Part shown: piece by piece, positions 1 to 10,578 of the stretch
Position numbering within the stretch: position 1 is the stretch's first letter
How the letters are laid out: each line of letters starts with the position of its first letter
Source of the DNA: Cymbomonas tetramitiformis
Lineage: Eukaryota; Chlorophyta; Pyramimonadophyceae; Pyramimonadales; Pyramimonadaceae
Length of the DNA: 64,000 nt
NCBI GenBank assembly: GCA_001247695.2
Contig: LGRX02013719.1
Coordinates: 154,052 to 218,051, forward strand
Reading direction: 5' to 3'
The notes under the pieces: generated by a model
Told to the model about the DNA's origin: nothing
The model's input: the letters and a program-made list of their open reading frames with translations, nothing else
The model's database searches: none
Program-made: the position numbers and the translations under genes

Positions 1-38
1 TATATTGTGAGGTCACAACTCTTCTAAGAGGGGAGATC
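1..38 (+). other. 3' internal end of an LTR element with polypurine tract
   Basis: These bases match 37741-37778 almost exactly and end in a purine run (AAGAGGGGAGA) directly before a TGTC LTR start. That is the usual arrangement of a polypurine tract upstream of a 3' LTR. The rest of the internal region lies outside the window. Confidence 0.6.
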
Positions 39-653
39 TGTCAGGGATATGACCGATGACATATGTGCCATACGTGTCATACGTGTCATACATGTCATAC
101 AATGTCATGTCATGTCATGTCATGTCATGTCATGTCATGTCATGTCATGTCATGTCATGTCATGTCATGTCATGTCATGTCATGTCATGTCATGTCATAT
201 GTTATAATGACATACAGTCGTCAAGTATTGTCAGTGCGGTCGACTGTGACATGTACAGTCATAATGTCTGTCGTCCACTCACCATGAGTGACACCTGTCA
301 TCGAGAAGCCGGTTACGGCATCGAGATGACGAAGCAAGACAAGTTCTTCAAGAACGAACTGTTCTGAGAGGACGCGTCTTCGCTTCAAGCATACACTGAA
401 CAGTATGCGAGCATCAAAGGGCTATTCGACCAGCCGATGCGGGAAGTTCACCCAATGCCCTCGGGTTCACAACCCGATAGTGGTAACGCTTGAGAAGCGT
501 GGGGGCACTGGCGTATATGAGGCGTAATTGTACTCAAGCAAGCAACTCTGGTCTACCAGTCTGCTGCACTCATACCCACCAAACTCTTGCGCGTGCTATT
601 GTCGTTCAATAATAGCCGTGCCATACATATCGCTCGCATAGCGAGCCCTGACA
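39..653 (+). repeat. LTR, family A, copy 1
   Basis: The segment begins TGTCAGGG and ends CCCTGACA, a perfect 8-bp terminal inverted repeat typical of LTR ends. It is homologous over its length to 37779-38307. It is about 85 bp longer than that copy because of an expanded ATGTC array near its 5' end. It follows a polypurine tract, so it reads as a 3' LTR or the remains of one. No primer binding site follows it. Confidence 0.65.
101..197 (+). repeat. (ATGTC)n pentanucleotide microsatellite
   Basis: There are about 19 tandem copies of ATGTC inside LTR copy 1. The homologous stretch in LTR copy 2 (about 37832-37850) has only two to three. The open frames it produces are repeat artefacts. Confidence 0.9.
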
Positions 654-2830
654 TACGCTGCCAGGAGTACATAAGGTCCCACGGTTCACCGAAAATTACC
701 TAAACGTCGTTTTCCCACGTCATCTAGATCGTGTGTTTTACAGTGTCACTTGAGTCTGTGACACAATATGCGAATCGGGTGTGACACGCGACATCGACAG
801 ATCAACAGTAGAGGCAGCCTCTGCTCTCGCACGCCCCTCCGCCTCCGCGGGTTTATTTGTTATTTTCTACAATTTTCCAGATGGATTCGTACTTCACGAA
901 GCATCCTAGCAAGCATGCACTTTATGCTGAGCTTAGGCATTATTACCAATATTACACTACTTGTGGTGTGTGCTAGCCACTAGCTTGTGCGTTCTCATGA
1001 GAGGTACCAATAGTAGCTAGAATGACGTTGTTCCCACTCAGTTTGCTGCAATGTCTCAAGCGTACACCGGAAACTTACTTATTGATTCCCTAGATTATAC
1101 ACGAACTTGCGCGAAATGATCAATGTGCGTATTCTCATCCAAAAATGGTCAAGCATGATACAAGAGGCTATATGGCACACAAAACAAGGGAGCTATGCGT
1201 GCACAGCTCATAAGTCCAATACGTGTTCAAGATCGCCAGGCTTCGTCGGATAAATGGTCATCAGATGCTGGTAGATTATCGAAGCTACCAAGGATGGCAT
1301 CTTTACATAATATCAGATAGCAACATAAATGCTACAAATTTTGTTTTATGTTAAATTTTGAACCAGAAGCGTGGCATGACTGAAACGAATATTTGCAATG
1401 TGCAGGGTCGAGGATATTGATGATTGGCATGTAATAGAACATCTTGAAACACCACTCATCAACCAGCCACCAGGCAGCAGCCAAGGCTCTCACTCAATTC
1501 CACAGCCAAGGCTATAGCATCGTGGTACAATGTACAACGTGCATGCTTCTTCGATCGGGTCAAGACCGTGTTATTGTGGGTATCTAGCATGAAGTACTAC
1601 CTACCTCATGCTCTTGATCTGCTACTGCTGCGCCTGCGGCGGCGGCAGTGGTTGCAGCAGCAGCAGCTGCTGCTGCTGCTGCAGCAGCCTCGGGTAGCGC
1701 CATCTACGAGCTGCACACACGCCGGCACACAGCGACTTAGATAGACAACGGATTAGATTTTGATAGAAAGACTACTCGATGGACAGAGCGTCTTACGAAC
1801 CCTAGTAAGGGCGAAAAGCATGTGCGTTGTAAACCCTTGGATGCGCCCGAGGTGACAAAGCACTAATTCAGGTTCACGTAGATAATGCATAGAAGCGATT
1901 CTCGTAAACACAATAAGTCGTTGAACGTCACTATGGACTCAAAACAGTGACCGATGTTCTCATCCGTCTCAAAACACTACCTTCAGTTTGACCTCGGATA
2001 AGCAACCTGGCGAACGGAGTGCTGGCGTGCTCCGAAACCGGACAAACATAAAGCGGAGAGAGTTGGTGACCATTTCGATTTTCAGTACAAGGAAAAATCG
2101 GGGTTTAGGTGCAATGGTGCACGCAGACTGTGCCAGACAATCTTGGAAACAGAAACGTTGAGGACGCGAGCGATTACCGGATCACAGGTTTAGTGAAAAC
2201 CCACCTTTCAGGGATCGGTTTTTTCCTATTTGCCGGAAAACAGTTCGACAATGGCCTGGCCTTAGCGTTGAAGAGGCTGCTCCTGGCGTTCGACGTTCGT
2301 CCTGCTGTCACACGCACAGAAGGGATGTCGATCATCGGTTGCCAGGTCTGTGCGAACGGCACCGGGATGAAAAACAATACAAGTGCGAAGGAGGAGGATG
2401 GGTATGGCAACGAGGAAGCCACGGGATCTTCGACGCACTCTCCGTGAGGAGCTCCACGCGGATCTCGGGTCCCCGCACAAGAGCACTTCAGGGAAAAGAT
2501 CAGCGTGCTAAAATATCACCAAGCAGCCTCTTACAGGTATCGCGCAGGCTCCACTGAATACTCACAGGCAGGCGAATAGTCGGACGGGAGGGATCCTTGG
2601 AAGCGTTATCCACTGGAAATTCCACCAGCCTTGCCTAGTGAAAGTATGCGTGCACAAAAGGTGCGAGCAATTGATGTTCGTCGAGAACGCTCATCTTGTC
2701 GACAGGACGTATATCGACTCAGTTATCGGCACGCCGGCGAGGGGCACTATGACCTTCCACGCTGAGCGGCGTCGCCACGAGCAGGAGCGGCGTCGGCACG
2801 AGCAGAGCAGCGGGGGCAACGCTCATCTGA
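654..2830. other. Spacer without recognised genes
   Basis: I see no convincing coding region. Short frames around 2109-2557 overlap on both strands and have no recognisable domain. A GCA/GCT-rich block at about 1648-1692 is nearly palindromic (GCAGCAGCAGCAGCTGCTGC). A short repeat of a GCGGCGTCGCCACGAGCAG-like unit lies near 2765-2812. Confidence 0.5.
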
Positions 2831-2995
2831 TTAAGAGTCGATTTTTGAGAGGGGACGGAGATTGGTATATCATTTTGGCAGTGGCATTTTGGCCAATCAC
2901 AGTGTTAAGAAGTGTGATTCACGATGTGATTCATCCCTAACACTGTGAATCGCACTACCGGAATTCTCCGTCACCTCTCAAAAATCGACTCTTAA
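2831..2995. mobile_element. Small foldback (MITE-like) element flanked by TTAA
   Basis: About 30 bp at 2831-2860 is repeated in inverted orientation at 2966-2995 with about one mismatch. TTAA sits at both outer ends, so it can be read as a 157-bp element starting GAGTCG and ending CGACTC with a TTAA target duplication, as in piggyBac-type elements. A second internal inverted repeat (CACTGTG/AACACTGTG) occurs between the arms. There is no coding capacity. The class is inferred from TTAA only. Confidence 0.6.
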
Positions 2996-3049
2996 TTCAG
3001 TCGGTAACATGAGTGACATAAACCAAATCAGTTTATGTCACCGACTGAA
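2996..3049. repeat. Bulged hairpin adjoining the foldback element
   Basis: TTCAGTCGG (2996-3004) pairs with CCGACTGAA (3041-3049), and GTGACATAAAC (3013-3023) pairs with GTTTATGTCAC (3031-3041), around a 7-nt loop. It abuts the TTAA foldback element, so it may be the former target or a second small element. Confidence 0.6.
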
Positions 3050-3116
3050 TATGATGTCACGAACCAAATCCCAATTAATTCAGAAAACCGTCTCACCTCG
3101 CCCCTGTTATATATTT

Positions 3117-5350
3117 TACTAGGCGGATCGATCCCAAAAAGAGATCTCCACTAGGCCATCTGACCATAGGATCATGTGCGCGACAGTGCTTCGCTTTTTG
3201 CATCCCAACATGCCATACCATAACGCGTGGGTGGCGTCGCGGTAAATGTACGCGACTGCAGTGGCACTGTCATCGTAAGCGTTTGGCGATCGTGAGATCG
3301 GAAGTTCGTCTGTGTCGCCCGTTGGGATTCGCGCTTTGCTGCTGCTGCTGCTGCTGCTGATTAAGTACTAGGCGCTGTCGATCACAAATATGCGATCTCC
3401 ACTAGGCGTCGATCTTTTTGGACAGCACGGTTAATTACCGTGCGATGTTAACATGGATATCGCCATTACATCATATGACCGCAGGATCATGTGCGCGACA
3501 GTGCTTCGCTTTTTGCTTCCCAACATGCCATGCCATAACGCGTGGGTGGCGTCGCGGTACATACACGCGACTGCAGTGGCACTGTCATCGTTAGCGTCTG
3601 GCGATCGTGAGATCGAAAATTCGACTGCGTCGCCCGTTGGGATTCGAGCTTTGCTGCTGCTGCTGCTGATTAAGGTAAGTAAGGTAAGGTAAGGTAATTT
3701 GGTTTGGGTGAAAATTATAAAGGTCAAAGGTCTAGGCGCTATCGATCACAAGTATGCGATCTCCACTAGGCGTCGATCTTTTTGGACAGCGCGATTATTT
3801 ACCATGCGATGTTAACATGGATATTGCCATTACATCATCTGACCGCAGGATCATGTGCGCGACAGTGCTTCGCTTTTTGCTTCCCAGCATGCCATGCCAT
3901 AACGCGTGGGTGGCGTCGCGGTACATACACGCGACTGTTGTGGCACTGTCATCGTTAGCGTCTGGCGATCGTGAGATCGAAAATTCGACTGCGTCGCCCG
4001 TTGGGATTCGAGCTTTGCTGCTGCTGCTGCTGATTAAGGTAAGTAAGGTAAGGTACTAGGCGCTGTCGATCACAAATATGCGATCTCCACTAGGCGTCGA
4101 TCTTTTTGGACAGCACCATTACTTACCATGCGATGTTAACATGGATATCGCCATTACATCATCTGACCGCAGGATCATGTGCGCGACAGTGCTTTGCTTT
4201 TTGCTTCCCAGCATGCCATGCCATAACGCGTGGGTGGCGTCGTGGTACATACACGCGACTGTGGTGGCACTGTCATCGTCAGCGTCTGGCGATCGTGAGA
4301 TGGAACATTCGACTGTATCGCCCGTTGGGATTCGAGCTTTGCTGCTGCTGCTGCTGATTAAGGTAAGGTAACTGGCGCTGTCGATCACAAGTATGCGATC
4401 TCCACTAGGCGTCGATCCTTTTGGACAGCACCATTAATTACCATGGGATGTTAACATGGATATCGCCATTACATCATATGACCGCAGGATCATGTGCGCG
4501 ACAGTGCTTCGCTTTTTGCTTCCCAGCATGCCATGCCATAACGCGTGGGTGGCGTCGCGGTACATACACGCGACTGCAGTGGCAGTGTCATCGTTAGCGT
4601 CTGGCGATCGTGAGATCGAAAATTCGACTGCGTCGCCCGTTGGGATTCGAGCTTTGCTGCTGCTGCTGCTGCTGATTAAGGTAAGGTAAGGTAAGGTAAG
4701 GTAAGGTAAGGTAATTTGGTTTGGGTGAAGATTATAAAGGTCAAAGGTCTAGGCGCTGTCGATCATAAATATGCGATCTCCACTAGGCGTCGATCCTTTT
4801 GGACAGCACGGTTAATTACCATGCGATGTTAACATGGATATCGCCATGACATCATATGACCGCAGGATCATGTGCGCGACAGTGCTTTGCTTTTTGCTTC
4901 CCAGCATGCCATGCCATGACGCGTGGGTGGCGTCGTGGTACATACACGCGACTGTTGTGGCACTGTCATCGTTAGCGTCTGGCGATCGTGAGATGGAACA
5001 TTCGACTGCGTCGCCCGTTGGGATTCGAGCTTTGCTGCTGCTGCTGCTGCTGATTGACTAAGTACTAGGCGCTGTCGATCACAAATATGCGATCTCCACT
5101 AGGCGTCGATCTTTTTGGACAGCGCGATTAATTACCATGCGATGTTAACATGGATATCGCCATTACATCATATGACCGCAGGATCATGTGCGCGACAGTG
5201 CTTTGCCTTTTGCTTCCCAGCATGCCATGCCATAACGCGTGGGTGGCGTCGCGATAAATGTACGCGACTGCAGTGGCACTGTCATCGTTGGCGTCTGGCG
5301 AGCGTGAGATCGAAAATTCGACTGCGTCGCCCGTTGGGATTCGAGCTTTG

Positions 5351-5395
<45 letters not shown>

Positions 5396-5760
5396 ATTGA
5401 CTATGTAAGTAAGTAAGTAAGGTAATTTACTTGGTGCCAAGATTATAAAGGTCAGAGGTCTAGGCGGATCGATCTCAAAAGGAGATCTCCACTAGGCCAT
5501 CTGACCGTAGGATCATGTGCGCGACAACACTTCGCTTTTTGCATCCCAACATGCCATGCGACAACGCGAGGGTGGCGTCGCGATAAATGTACGCGACTGC
5601 AGTGGCACTGTCATCGTTAGCGTCTGGCGATCGTGAGATCGGAAGTTCGTCTGTGTCGCCCGTTGGGATTCGCGCTTTGCTGCTGCTGCTGATTAAGTAA
5701 GGTAAGTAAGTATAAAGTAAGTAAGGTAATTTGGTCCGGTTCGAAATCATAAGGAGCAGA
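3117..5760 (+). repeat. Satellite of eight ~320-390 bp units
   Basis: Units begin near 3122, 3371, 3733, 4057, 4374, 4750, 5067 and 5463. Each contains GATCTCCACTAGGC, a conserved core around CAGGATCATGTGCGCGACAG, a (CTG)n run of variable length and often a (GGTAA)n run. The first and last units share a distinct variant (CGGATCGATC start, GATCGGAAGTTCGTCTGTGT, no central 60-bp block). The six inner units share another (AAATTCGACTGCGT). A ~79-codon frame recurs in each unit but ends in CTG-encoded leucines and looks like a by-product. Confidence 0.85.
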
Positions 5761-7212
5761 GGGTATAATAATAATAATAAGTATAATAATATAATAATAA
5801 TTTTATATAGTAATAATAATAATAAATTAATCGTATAACGTAGGAGGAACGTATATCGTAGGTAAAAATTACAGAGATTGAGAAATGATAATATAATCAC
5901 GTAATAGTTGCGAGATGCATGCATGCAGACATGCATGATATGTGCAACATATGCATAATCATATATGATCGCACACGTGCCAGGCGCTATAAAATTATAA
6001 TATGCGTTCACACAATTATTCTATACATGCGTATGTAGATCAGGAATGGTCTACTGAATTGAGTGCATTCATCTCTGCTTCACTAAGAACCATATCTGAA
6101 AAATCTAGCTGCTGATGGGTGACATTTATGAAACGACCGATATTGTGAATGCTTGCAGACACGCTTGCGGATGCACCTGCGCCTGCGGAGGTGCCTACAC
6201 CTGAAGCGTCGTTTTGTGCGGATCTCAGTTCAAAAGCCATTTGCTTCAGATCTTCAAGGGAATGATTTGGGTATGTATCTGGTATTATGCGCCTGCGCCT
6301 GCGGATGCGCCTGCACCTGAAGCGTCGTTGCGCTGTTATTTGCGATGATCGATGATGCATAAACGCAGTGGCAATTCATGCAGACATTTATTCTGAGTAT
6401 ATGCATTGTGTGGACGTGCATGCATGCTACAATTATAAAAACACGCAAGTGACACAACGTGCTTCCTTTTAATAGACATTTATATTTGCAGACGGCGTGC
6501 TCACATGTCGCGATGAGATCTAGCGGGCTCCTTTCTACATCGTCTGCATGTCAAACACGCATGGTGCAATTATGAAATATATCTGCCTACAACTCGCTTC
6601 CTGTATCGCAACTGTCGAGCCTGCGTGTCGGTTGGGATGCATCCAACGGGATATCTGCCAAGACGCCATGCGAATGGAGACGATACACATTTAAATTCAG
6701 TCATTGGCACTACCATGCGAGTATAAAATGTCAATCATGACAATCAAGCACATATATTCAAGCAAATGCGCAAATGGCATCACGATATGCAAGTGTGGCA
6801 TTTGCGATACAGGAAGCGAGTTGTGAGCGTGTGCTTGTGCGAATGGGGTATATGAATAGCAGTGATTACTTGTGCTTCGATACAATTTAATCAATAATTA
6901 GAAATCCCTCAGATGGAATGCTTCGCCGACAAGTGGCATTACCAATTTATACACCTGTGTGATAAGATCAGATTCTACGCTACGGACACGTTCATGAATG
7001 TACATCGGAATATCCGATTTATATATAAATTGAATAATCGTCATTCGGGAGGCATAGTCAGCCACGTCGGCTGATTATGAAAAACAACGCAACGCCCGAT
7101 AATGATGTAGAATATAGTCACCTACATGCATATACTTTTGTGCACCGTCGGTGCGTATTTTTTATTTTTCATTTTCGTATACCTGAAACCCAACGTATAA
7201 AAAACTTAAGAA
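5761..7212. other. AT-rich spacer with microsatellites and a short internal duplication
   Basis: An (ATA/TAA)n tract occupies about 5766-5835. A ~40-bp GC-rich motif around CTGCGCCTGCGGA...CACCTGAAGCGTCGTT is duplicated at about 6170-6212 and 6288-6330. A minus-strand frame of 106 codons (6040-6360) covers this duplication. It contains a serine/alanine/glycine-rich stretch and no known domain, so I do not call it a gene. A small hairpin (TAGTCAGCC/CGGCTGATTA) lies near 7048-7076. Confidence 0.45.
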
Positions 7213-7840
7213 AATAATAATAATAATAATAACAAAACATTTACGCTAGCAAAGGGGACAAAGTCCTGAGAGTGCGGTATCCCTGCAAAGCAGGCTAGTG
7301 AAAACACCAGGGGCTACTCCCTCTGCTATAGCGCGCCCACAAAGGGGCTCAACCCACTTTTCAGCAGGGTGACATCTAGAGAAAACGCTAGGTGCTAAGC
7401 AAAAAACTCTAGAAGATGGAGAAGCAGCCATGGCCGGGTGAGTGGAGGGGTGGCTGAATCTGAGCGGTGGGGAGGGAAGTCGAAGGTGGGGTATTTGGAA
7501 GCGTTGAGGAAGGGGTCAGGGTGGGCGGGGAGAGGGGCCAGGCGGGGGAGGGGAGGGGGGGGAGGGCCCCTCCCCTAGGGGACAGAGAACCATCTTATAT
7601 TGCAAGACTTTTGAAAATTATTGCAGGAGGGTTTGAAGAAAGTCGTTTGATTGTTGCACAGCTTTTGTTTCTGTCATGGTCTCACTGCCCAGGATGTCAA
7701 CTGTATGCGTGTCAGTGTTCAAGGTGGTGGTGGTGTTTAACAGAAACACGTCTCGCCTATTTTTGGTGTGTTGCCTACAGATTCTTGAAAGTTTTTTAAG
7801 GAGAGGTTTAATCTTGCCACGGGGAACACCTATCGTGTTG
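7213..7840 (-). mobile_element. 5'-truncated LINE 3'-end fragment
   Basis: This segment is homologous to 7841-8460, the 3' end of the adjacent large LINE. It starts, at what is the 3' end on the minus strand, with an (ATA)n tail. Its 5' break lies in CTATCGTGTTG, immediately followed by the tail of the next copy. It contains most of the 3' UTR and the last few codons of the methyltransferase frame. The G-rich block at 7500-7580 has many G-runs. Confidence 0.75.
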
Positions 7841-8226
7841 ATAATAATAATAATAAAACATTTACGCTAGCAAAGGGGACAAAGTCCTGAGAGTGCGGTA
7901 TCCCTGCAAAGCAGGCTAGTGAAAAAGGGGCTACTCCCTCTACTATAGCGCGCCCACAGAGGGGCTCAACCCACTTTTCAGCAGGGTGACATCTAGAGAA
8001 AACGCTAGGTGCTAAGCAAAAAACTCTAGAAGATGGAGAAGCAGCCATGGCCGGGGTGGGGGGTAAGGCGGAGCTCGAGCGGTGGGGAGGAAGTCGAAGA
8101 ATTAAGGGGTATTTGGAGACGTTGAGGAAGGGGTCGGGTGGGCGGGGGAGGGGGTGGTGGGGGAGGAGGGGGGAGGGGGGCCCCTAGGGGACGGGGAACC
8201 ATCTTGTATTGCAAGACTTTTGAAAA
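7841..8226 (-). other. LINE 3' UTR with A+T trinucleotide tail and G/C-run block
   Basis: This lies between the stop of the methyltransferase frame and the (ATA)n tail. On the + strand 8130-8190 is a dense G-run tract, so the transcript is C-rich there. The same tract occurs in the neighbouring fragment (7500-7580). Confidence 0.65.
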
Positions 8227-9651
8227 TTACTGCAGAAGGGTTTGAAGAAAGTCGTTTGATTGCTGCACAGCTTCTGTTTCTGTCATGGTCTCACTGCTCG
8301 AGATGTCAACTGTATGCGGGTCGGTGTTTAAGGTGGTAGTGGTGTTTAACAGAAACACGTCTCGCCTATTTTTGGTGTGTTGCCTACAGATTCTTGAAAG
8401 TTTTTTGAGGAGAGGTTTAATCTTGCCACGGGGAACACCTATCGTGTTGAGGACAGTACCAAAATGAGGAGGGAGGTATCCCATGAGTGTAAGAACTTTG
8501 GGCCAGTTCACGGTGCTTATGAAGGGCTTGGAATTTGCGTTGGTGATTGTTGTGTCGTGGTGACCACCATAATAAGGCTCAACATCACTCTGATGATAGG
8601 GAGGGACTTGAGTGGGCCATGGGCAAAGCGAAGAAGGAAGTACTTTGTCGCTTTCGTTCAGAACTTCATTCCAAATATCAGGGCTGACTCCTGTGTATTC
8701 TAGCCTCTTCTCCGTGATTCTGGACTTAGGAAGGACGTTGAGGAACCATCTGGCAATCTTTTTCTGTGTAGGCCTCCAGTCAAAGGCTGGTTGAGTAACA
8801 CTGGGTGCACTGTCTATAGCTATGATAACGACATCCGAAAAGTCATCCTTATAGCATCCGCCACCTGGAAGAACGTAGGGGTCATCACCCGTCCAATAAC
8901 CATGTGGGATAAATGGAATAGTGTTATGCGGGAATCTGAAAACAAGTTTAAAACCTTTGTCGAACCATCTCTTTTGATTTTTGGGAGACAGCGGAAGAAT
9001 CCATGTTCCTGAAAATCCGGGGACGGTGTTGGCCGCTTTATGTCCCATTTCCAAGGTAGTCATAACCGCCGATGATTTGCCCTTTTCTTTCCCATCAAAG
9101 GGGGGATTTCCATAAACGATTCTGCCGATGCCTGTTATCGGATCCACGTAGGCATCCCAAGCGAGACCATCAAAGCCAATTTTCCCATGATGGCAGAAGG
9201 GCCTGAGAGCTTTCTTCATTCTTGTGGTGGGTATGCATCTTCTCGAGTGAATTCTAGGGTGGGCATTTAGTGGGTTGGAGAAAAGTTCACAGCCGTTTTT
9301 GTCAAGGTTCCTGTCATCCACCAAAATATCTAAGAGGCTTCTTCTGATTGCATAGCAGTTTTTAGGATCCCCCGATTCAAACTTACATGCATTGAGTGCT
9401 TCGTGAATATCGTGTGCCCTATTCGAGTACTCCGCAAGTGAGCATGGTACTGCTTTGTTGGAAAGGCGGTGCCAGGCCAAAAGTTTCCAAAACTCTTTCT
9501 TCTGGACATATTGGAGTTCAGGATATTTAATTGTCCCCGTGACATGGTCCACTTCAGGTTTAGCGGCCACAGCAATGGTATTCTTTTTTGAACTTGATGG
9601 TCGGTACATGCTAGCTTCCGGGAGAGCGTGTAAGTATAATTCCTCCTTCAT
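8227..9651 (-). CDS. LINE ORF2 C-terminus, duplicate A: Dam-like N6-adenine DNA methyltransferase domain
   Basis: 474 codons. After a linker conserved between both duplicates, residues ~120-300 carry the signature of a phage/bacterial Dam-type adenine methyltransferase. There is an LFSNPLNAH segment in the place of the AdoMet-binding region, then IVYGNPPFDG (NPPF at ~182-185, catalytic motif IV), then GTWILPLSPKNQKRWFDKGF resembling the conserved segment after motif IV in that family. Aromatic/proline-rich sequence and a short polar tail follow. The frame is complete to its stop and is the more intact of the two copies. A one-base deletion near 9755-9765 separates it from the upstream zinc-finger frame. 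Family membership rests on motif order; an HMM search was not possible. Substrate and activity are unknown. Confidence 0.7.
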   Translation of the reverse strand: MKEELYLHALPEASMYRPSSSKKNTIAVAAKPEVDHVTGTIKYPELQYVQKKEFWKLLAWHRLSNKAVPCSLAEYSNRAHDIHEALNACKFESGDPKNCYAIRRSLLDILVDDRNLDKNGCELFSNPLNAHPRIHSRRCIPTTRMKKALRPFCHHGKIGFDGLAWDAYVDPITGIGRIVYGNPPFDGKEKGKSSAVMTTLEMGHKAANTVPGFSGTWILPLSPKNQKRWFDKGFKLVFRFPHNTIPFIPHGYWTGDDPYVLPGGGCYKDDFSDVVIIAIDSAPSVTQPAFDWRPTQKKIARWFLNVLPKSRITEKRLEYTGVSPDIWNEVLNESDKVLPSSLCPWPTQVPPYHQSDVEPYYGGHHDTTITNANSKPFISTVNWPKVLTLMGYLPPHFGTVLNTIGVPRGKIKPLLKKLSRICRQHTKNRRDVFLLNTTTTLNTDPHTVDISSSETMTETEAVQQSNDFLQTLLQ

Positions 9652-9725
9652 TTCCTGTCTAAGGTCAGCAAGTGGAAAAAGTTTCGATGGCTGTGTTTTG
9701 ATGTATGTGGTACCCTTTCCAGGGT

Positions 9726-10578
9726 TTAGTAGTTTGGGCTTTTCTGAGATTTCTTCAGCAATGATTTCCTTAGTTCGCCATCTTGGGTTGTTCTAAGACT
9801 ATGCAAGCTATTATTATGTCCTGAGCATTCAAGTTGGATGTGTTCGAAGGTGCATTTTGTATTCTGTTGGCAGTAGGGGCAGTTTTCAGTCCCGATTTTC
9901 CCCAGTTTAAATAAACGTGCTGGAGAGGCTTGGAGACCCAGAAGTTCTCTGCTTCTAGAAGCGGTGAAAGCTTTAGGTGCTATCGTGTTGAGGACAGTAC
10001 CAAAAAGAGGAGGGAGGTACCCCATGAGTGTAAGTACTTTGGGCCATTTCACGGTGCTTATGAAGGGCTTGGAATTTGCATTGGTGATTGTCGTGTCATG
10101 GTGACCACCATAATAATGCTCAGCACCATTCTGATGATAGGGGGGGTCTTGAGTGGGCCATGGGCACAGCGAAGAAGGAAGTACTTTGTCACTTTCGTTC
10201 AGAACTTCATTCCAAATATCAGGGCTGACTCCGGTGTATTCTAGCCTCTTCTCCGTGACTCTGGACTTAGGAAGGACATTGAGGAACCATCTGGCAATCT
10301 TTTTCTGTGTAGGCCTCCAGTCAAAGGCTGGTTGAGTATCACTGGGTGCACTGTCTATAGCTATGATAACGACATCCGAAAAATCATCCTTATAGCATCC
10401 GCCACCTGGGAGAACGTAGGGGTCATCACCCGTCCAATAACCATGTGGGATAAATGGAATAGTGTTATGCGGGAATCTGAAAACAAGTTTAAAACCTTTA
10501 TCAAACCATCTTTTTTGGTTTTTGGGAGACAGCGGAAGAATCCATGTTCCTGAAAATCCAGGGACGGTGTTGGCCGCT
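9726..10578 (-). pseudogene. LINE ORF2 fragment: end of methyltransferase duplicate B fused to zinc-finger region of duplicate A
   Basis: In one minus-strand frame, the second half of methyltransferase copy B runs on from the 4-base insertion near 10580. It ends in a VLTLMGYLPP-like segment at about 10040 and continues in frame across the duplication junction near 9981 into the zinc-finger segment (CPYCQQNTKCTFEHIQLEC) of copy A, stopping at 9726. The in-frame fusion reads VLNTI then APKAFTAS. It is a rearrangement product, not a separate gene. Confidence 0.65.

Noticed and set aside
56..367. Small proteins from the ATGTC tract
   Set aside because: The frames consist of the pentanucleotide repeat and lie inside an LTR.
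3431..5396. Recurring ~80-90 codon proteins in the satellite units
   Set aside because: They recur because the unit recurs, and end in leucine or cysteine runs from (CTG)n. There is no start context or domain.
5475..6011. 178-codon minus-strand frame
   Set aside because: It runs through the last satellite unit and AT-rich microsatellites; composition is Ile/Leu/Tyr from AT trinucleotides.
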